Assembly (NCBI GenBank): GCA_937148845.1
Contig: CAKZRW010000087.1
Span: 1-50,868 of the forward strand
DNA from: an uncultured Actinomycetes bacterium
Lineage (GTDB): Bacteria; Actinomycetota; Thermoleophilia; RBG-16-64-13
DNA: 50,868 bases
Direction: 5' to 3'
A program made the translations under genes and the position numbers. Under the pieces are notes generated by a model. That model was not told the DNA's origin. It did no database searches and saw nothing but the letters and a program-made list of their open reading frames with translations. Below are positions 49,314 to 50,868 of the stretch, piece after piece. Numbering within the stretch: position 1 is the stretch's first letter; each line of letters begins with the position of its first letter.

Positions 49314-50868
49314 AAGCCAGCTCTTTCGACGAACCGGTCGGCGTCCTTCACCCGTATCTCACCGGAAATCAGTTTGGGCAGCAGCGCGTCACGTAGGGCG
49401 GCGAGGGTGCGGGATTCGTGGGTGCCAGCGACGATACGTTCAACTGATGGAAGGATCGTTCTTGTAAACAACGCTGCTATTGATCTTGGTGGCCGGATGA
49501 GCTCGTATCGCGCCATATCCGTCCAGCTTGTGCGCGGCATCTTCGTGCCTGTCGAGCCGGCGTTCGTGTACTCAACGAACTCATCGCTCGAAACCACCCC
49601 CAGCACGAAGGCGAACCAATCGGCTCCTTTTGGTGTCACAACGACAATATCTGTGGAACATACCCCATCGATTGGCGCAACACCGACTTTGTGAAAGTAG
49701 GGCCGAAGCTTCCCAAAAAGAATCTCGCCCTTCCCGAACTGGAACTTGGTGCTTTCAAGCCTATCGGACATGCCCCACTCGGAAAGAGCAATGCACCTTT
49801 TGGGCATGTGTTCAAGCGCGATGTAGGGCGTGTTAGGCGCTATCTGTTCGGGTTGAATGCTGCGACGGGGATGGTCTGCGAGATCACCGAAAGTCCCTAC
49901 CTCCCACCCCTCCGGGATGGGGCCAAGTTCGGAGTCCACCAGGCGGTCAGGGAACAGGTGGTCAAAAGCACAGCTTTCGAGCACAACTTCGTTCCCAGAC
50001 CCAGTTGAGAGCTCCGTATTCTCATCCCCACCCTTGCCCAGACAGGGAGGGGAGGAGAGGGCCGCCTCCTCGACCACGGCGGCAATGCGTGCCAGGACAG
50101 ACTGCGGGTCGTCGAAAACCTCCTCATTGGTAAAACGCAGGACTGTGAATCCTCGGGATTGCAACCAGGCATCCCGTTTGTGGTCTTTCTCTTGTCTAGC
50201 GGCGTGAACGCCCCCGTCCAGTTCGACGACCAGCCGATGCTCATGGCAGTAGAAGTCCGCTATATAGCCGCCCACCTGATGCTGACGCCGAAACTCGAGT
50301 CCCAGAAAACGCCGGTTGCGCACAAGCTCCCAGAAAATCTCCTCGGCTGAGGTTTGCTTGCGCCGCAGTTCACGGGCAATCCCCACCAACCCGGCGAATT
50401 CGTAGCCCGCTCGGTACTGAGCGGCTGCTCCGCTCGGAGGGATGCTCCCTCTCCCACTGGGAGAAGGCTGGGGTGTGGGTTGATTGCGAGCCCGGGCGGC
50501 GTTGCGCCGCACGGGATCAAAATCAATAAACCAGGACTTGAACAGCGCCCGCGCCATGGCCTCCAGGGTCTGGCTCATGCGGCGGTTCAGCTCGATCGTG
50601 TCGTCCAGCGTGCCGAGGATGTGGGCGATGGCGCGTTGTTCGGCAACCGTCCTGGGCACTGTTACTGGGAGCAGGTGGATGTGGTTCCGATTTAGCGTCG
50701 GAACTCCGCTTCCTGCATTGAAGTGCGCGAGATCGAGTGACTTCAAGAGGTAGTAGCAGAAGCGCCGGTCGTTTCCCTTAAAATCCTTGACCCACAGGGT
50801 TGTATTGAGGGGCCAAAAGTCACTCTCGATGAATTGGCCGCCACCGAGAGGCTGCCCGAGCGGCCAAT
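49307..50868 (-). CDS. hsdS: Type I specificity subunit HsdS with DUF559 insertion (partial)
   Basis: The frame is open to the window edge (GGGQFIESDFWPLNTTLWVK and on), so the start lies outside. TRD1 ends GVPTLNRNHIHLLPVTVP, followed by the conserved helix EQRAIAHILGTLDDTIELNRRMSQTLEAMARALFKSWFIDFDPVR. The second repeat resumes with LFPDRLVDSELGPIPEGWEVGTFGDL, TRD2 and RTLAALRDALLPKLISGEIRV. Between them lie about 150 foreign residues: a DUF559 domain (see the separate entry). HsdS chooses the DNA target for methylation and cutting. hsdM should be just to the right. The stop overlaps the OLD-type gene. Confidence 0.92.
   Translation of the reverse strand, partial: WPLGQPLGGGQFIESDFWPLNTTLWVKDFKGNDRRFCYYLLKSLDLAHFNAGSGVPTLNRNHIHLLPVTVPRTVAEQRAIAHILGTLDDTIELNRRMSQTLEAMARALFKSWFIDFDPVRRNAARARNQPTPQPSPSGRGSIPPSGAAAQYRAGYEFAGLVGIARELRRKQTSAEEIFWELVRNRRFLGLEFRRQHQVGGYIADFYCHEHRLVVELDGGVHAARQEKDHKRDAWLQSRGFTVLRFTNEEVFDDPQSVLARIAAVVEEAALSSPPCLGKGGDENTELSTGSGNEVVLESCAFDHLFPDRLVDSELGPIPEGWEVGTFGDLADHPRRSIQPEQIAPNTPYIALEHMPKRCIALSEWGMSDRLESTKFQFGKGEILFGKLRPYFHKVGVAPIDGVCSTDIVVVTPKGADWFAFVLGVVSSDEFVEYTNAGSTGTKMPRTSWTDMARYELIRPPRSIAALFTRTILPSVERIVAGTHESRTLAALRDALLPKLISGEIRVKDADRFVERAGLC
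50026..50467 (-). mobile_element. DUF559 endonuclease-like insertion inside hsdS
   Basis: An in-frame insertion in the HsdS central linker. It encodes a DUF559 (Vsr/PD-(D/E)xK-like) domain: IARELRRKQTSAEEIFWELV, FLGLEFRRQHQVGGYIADFYC, HRLVVELDGGVHAARQEKD, RDAWLQSRGFTVLRFTNEEVFDDPQSVLARI. Short palindromic sequences flank it: TCTCCC-ACT-GGGAGA (50450-50464) on one side and CCCACCCT/AGGGAGGGG (about 50028-50054) on the other; their translations (QPSPSGRG and SSPPCLGKGG) are the kind seen around mobile repeat-borne DUF559 genes. The element keeps the frame, so HsdS may still fold with it as an extra domain. Confidence 0.75.

Noticed and set aside
1-50868. CRISPR array, tRNA or rRNA genes
   Set aside because: No regularly spaced repeats and no cloverleaf or rRNA core sequence were seen on either strand; a covariance-model scan would settle the tRNA question.

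Overview
The window is high-GC DNA with many GTG starts, many 4-base ATGA/GTGA gene overlaps, and several genes whose start codon lies 5-7 bases after a TANNNT -10 box with no Shine-Dalgarno (SD) sequence. Together with futalosine-route menaquinone synthesis and a large HdrABC-Flx electron-bifurcation operon, this suggests an anaerobic or microaerobic actinobacterial-type organism, possibly from a deep or uncultured lineage. That placement is inference; no rRNA or other phylogenetic marker is present.

Left part (1-30.7 kb), mostly core metabolism on the + strand. Molybdenum cofactor genes come first (moaA end, a MoaC-MOSC fusion, a MogA/MoaB-type gene). A diguanylate cyclase on the - strand and a GT4 glycosyltransferase follow. 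Menaquinone synthesis lies in two blocks, ubiD/ubiA/ubiE-type genes (4.3-7.5 kb) and mqnE-mqnA-mqnC (11.2-14.2 kb), separated by a membrane-bound hybrid histidine kinase. pdxS-pdxT (pyridoxal phosphate) come next, then a BmpA/NupABC-type nucleoside transporter with a structured leader, and alanine dehydrogenase with its own palindrome and short upstream ORF. The hdrC-hdrB-hdrA-flxD-flxC-flxB-flxA operon (22.5-29.8 kb) should couple NADH oxidation to a ferredoxin and a disulfide-type acceptor. A DraG-type ADP-ribosylglycohydrolase follows it.

Accessory region (30.7-39.4 kb), a patchwork of lower gene density and lower GC. It holds a - strand three-gene cassette (secreted Tyr/Trp-rich protein, MacB/FtsX-like permease, ATPase) behind a near-consensus promoter. 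It also holds wreckage of an IS256-family transposase fused to the 3' part of a group II intron (with domain V), a Phd/VapC-type toxin-antitoxin pair with tandem operators, a frameshifted flavodoxin-ferredoxin gene and a PAS/zinc-finger protein.

Right part (39.4-50.9 kb). Pyruvate kinase and an EamA transporter are divergent, followed by a zinc-ribbon membrane protein. The end is a - strand type I restriction locus: hsdS (running off the window, with an in-frame DUF559 endonuclease-like insertion), an OLD-type ATPase/TOPRIM nuclease, and hsdR. The 5' end of hsdR is duplicated: an intact 5' fragment sits at the original position, a broken DUF3800 gene lies between, and the long hsdR copy carries an early TAG stop. 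No tRNA, rRNA or CRISPR array was seen.
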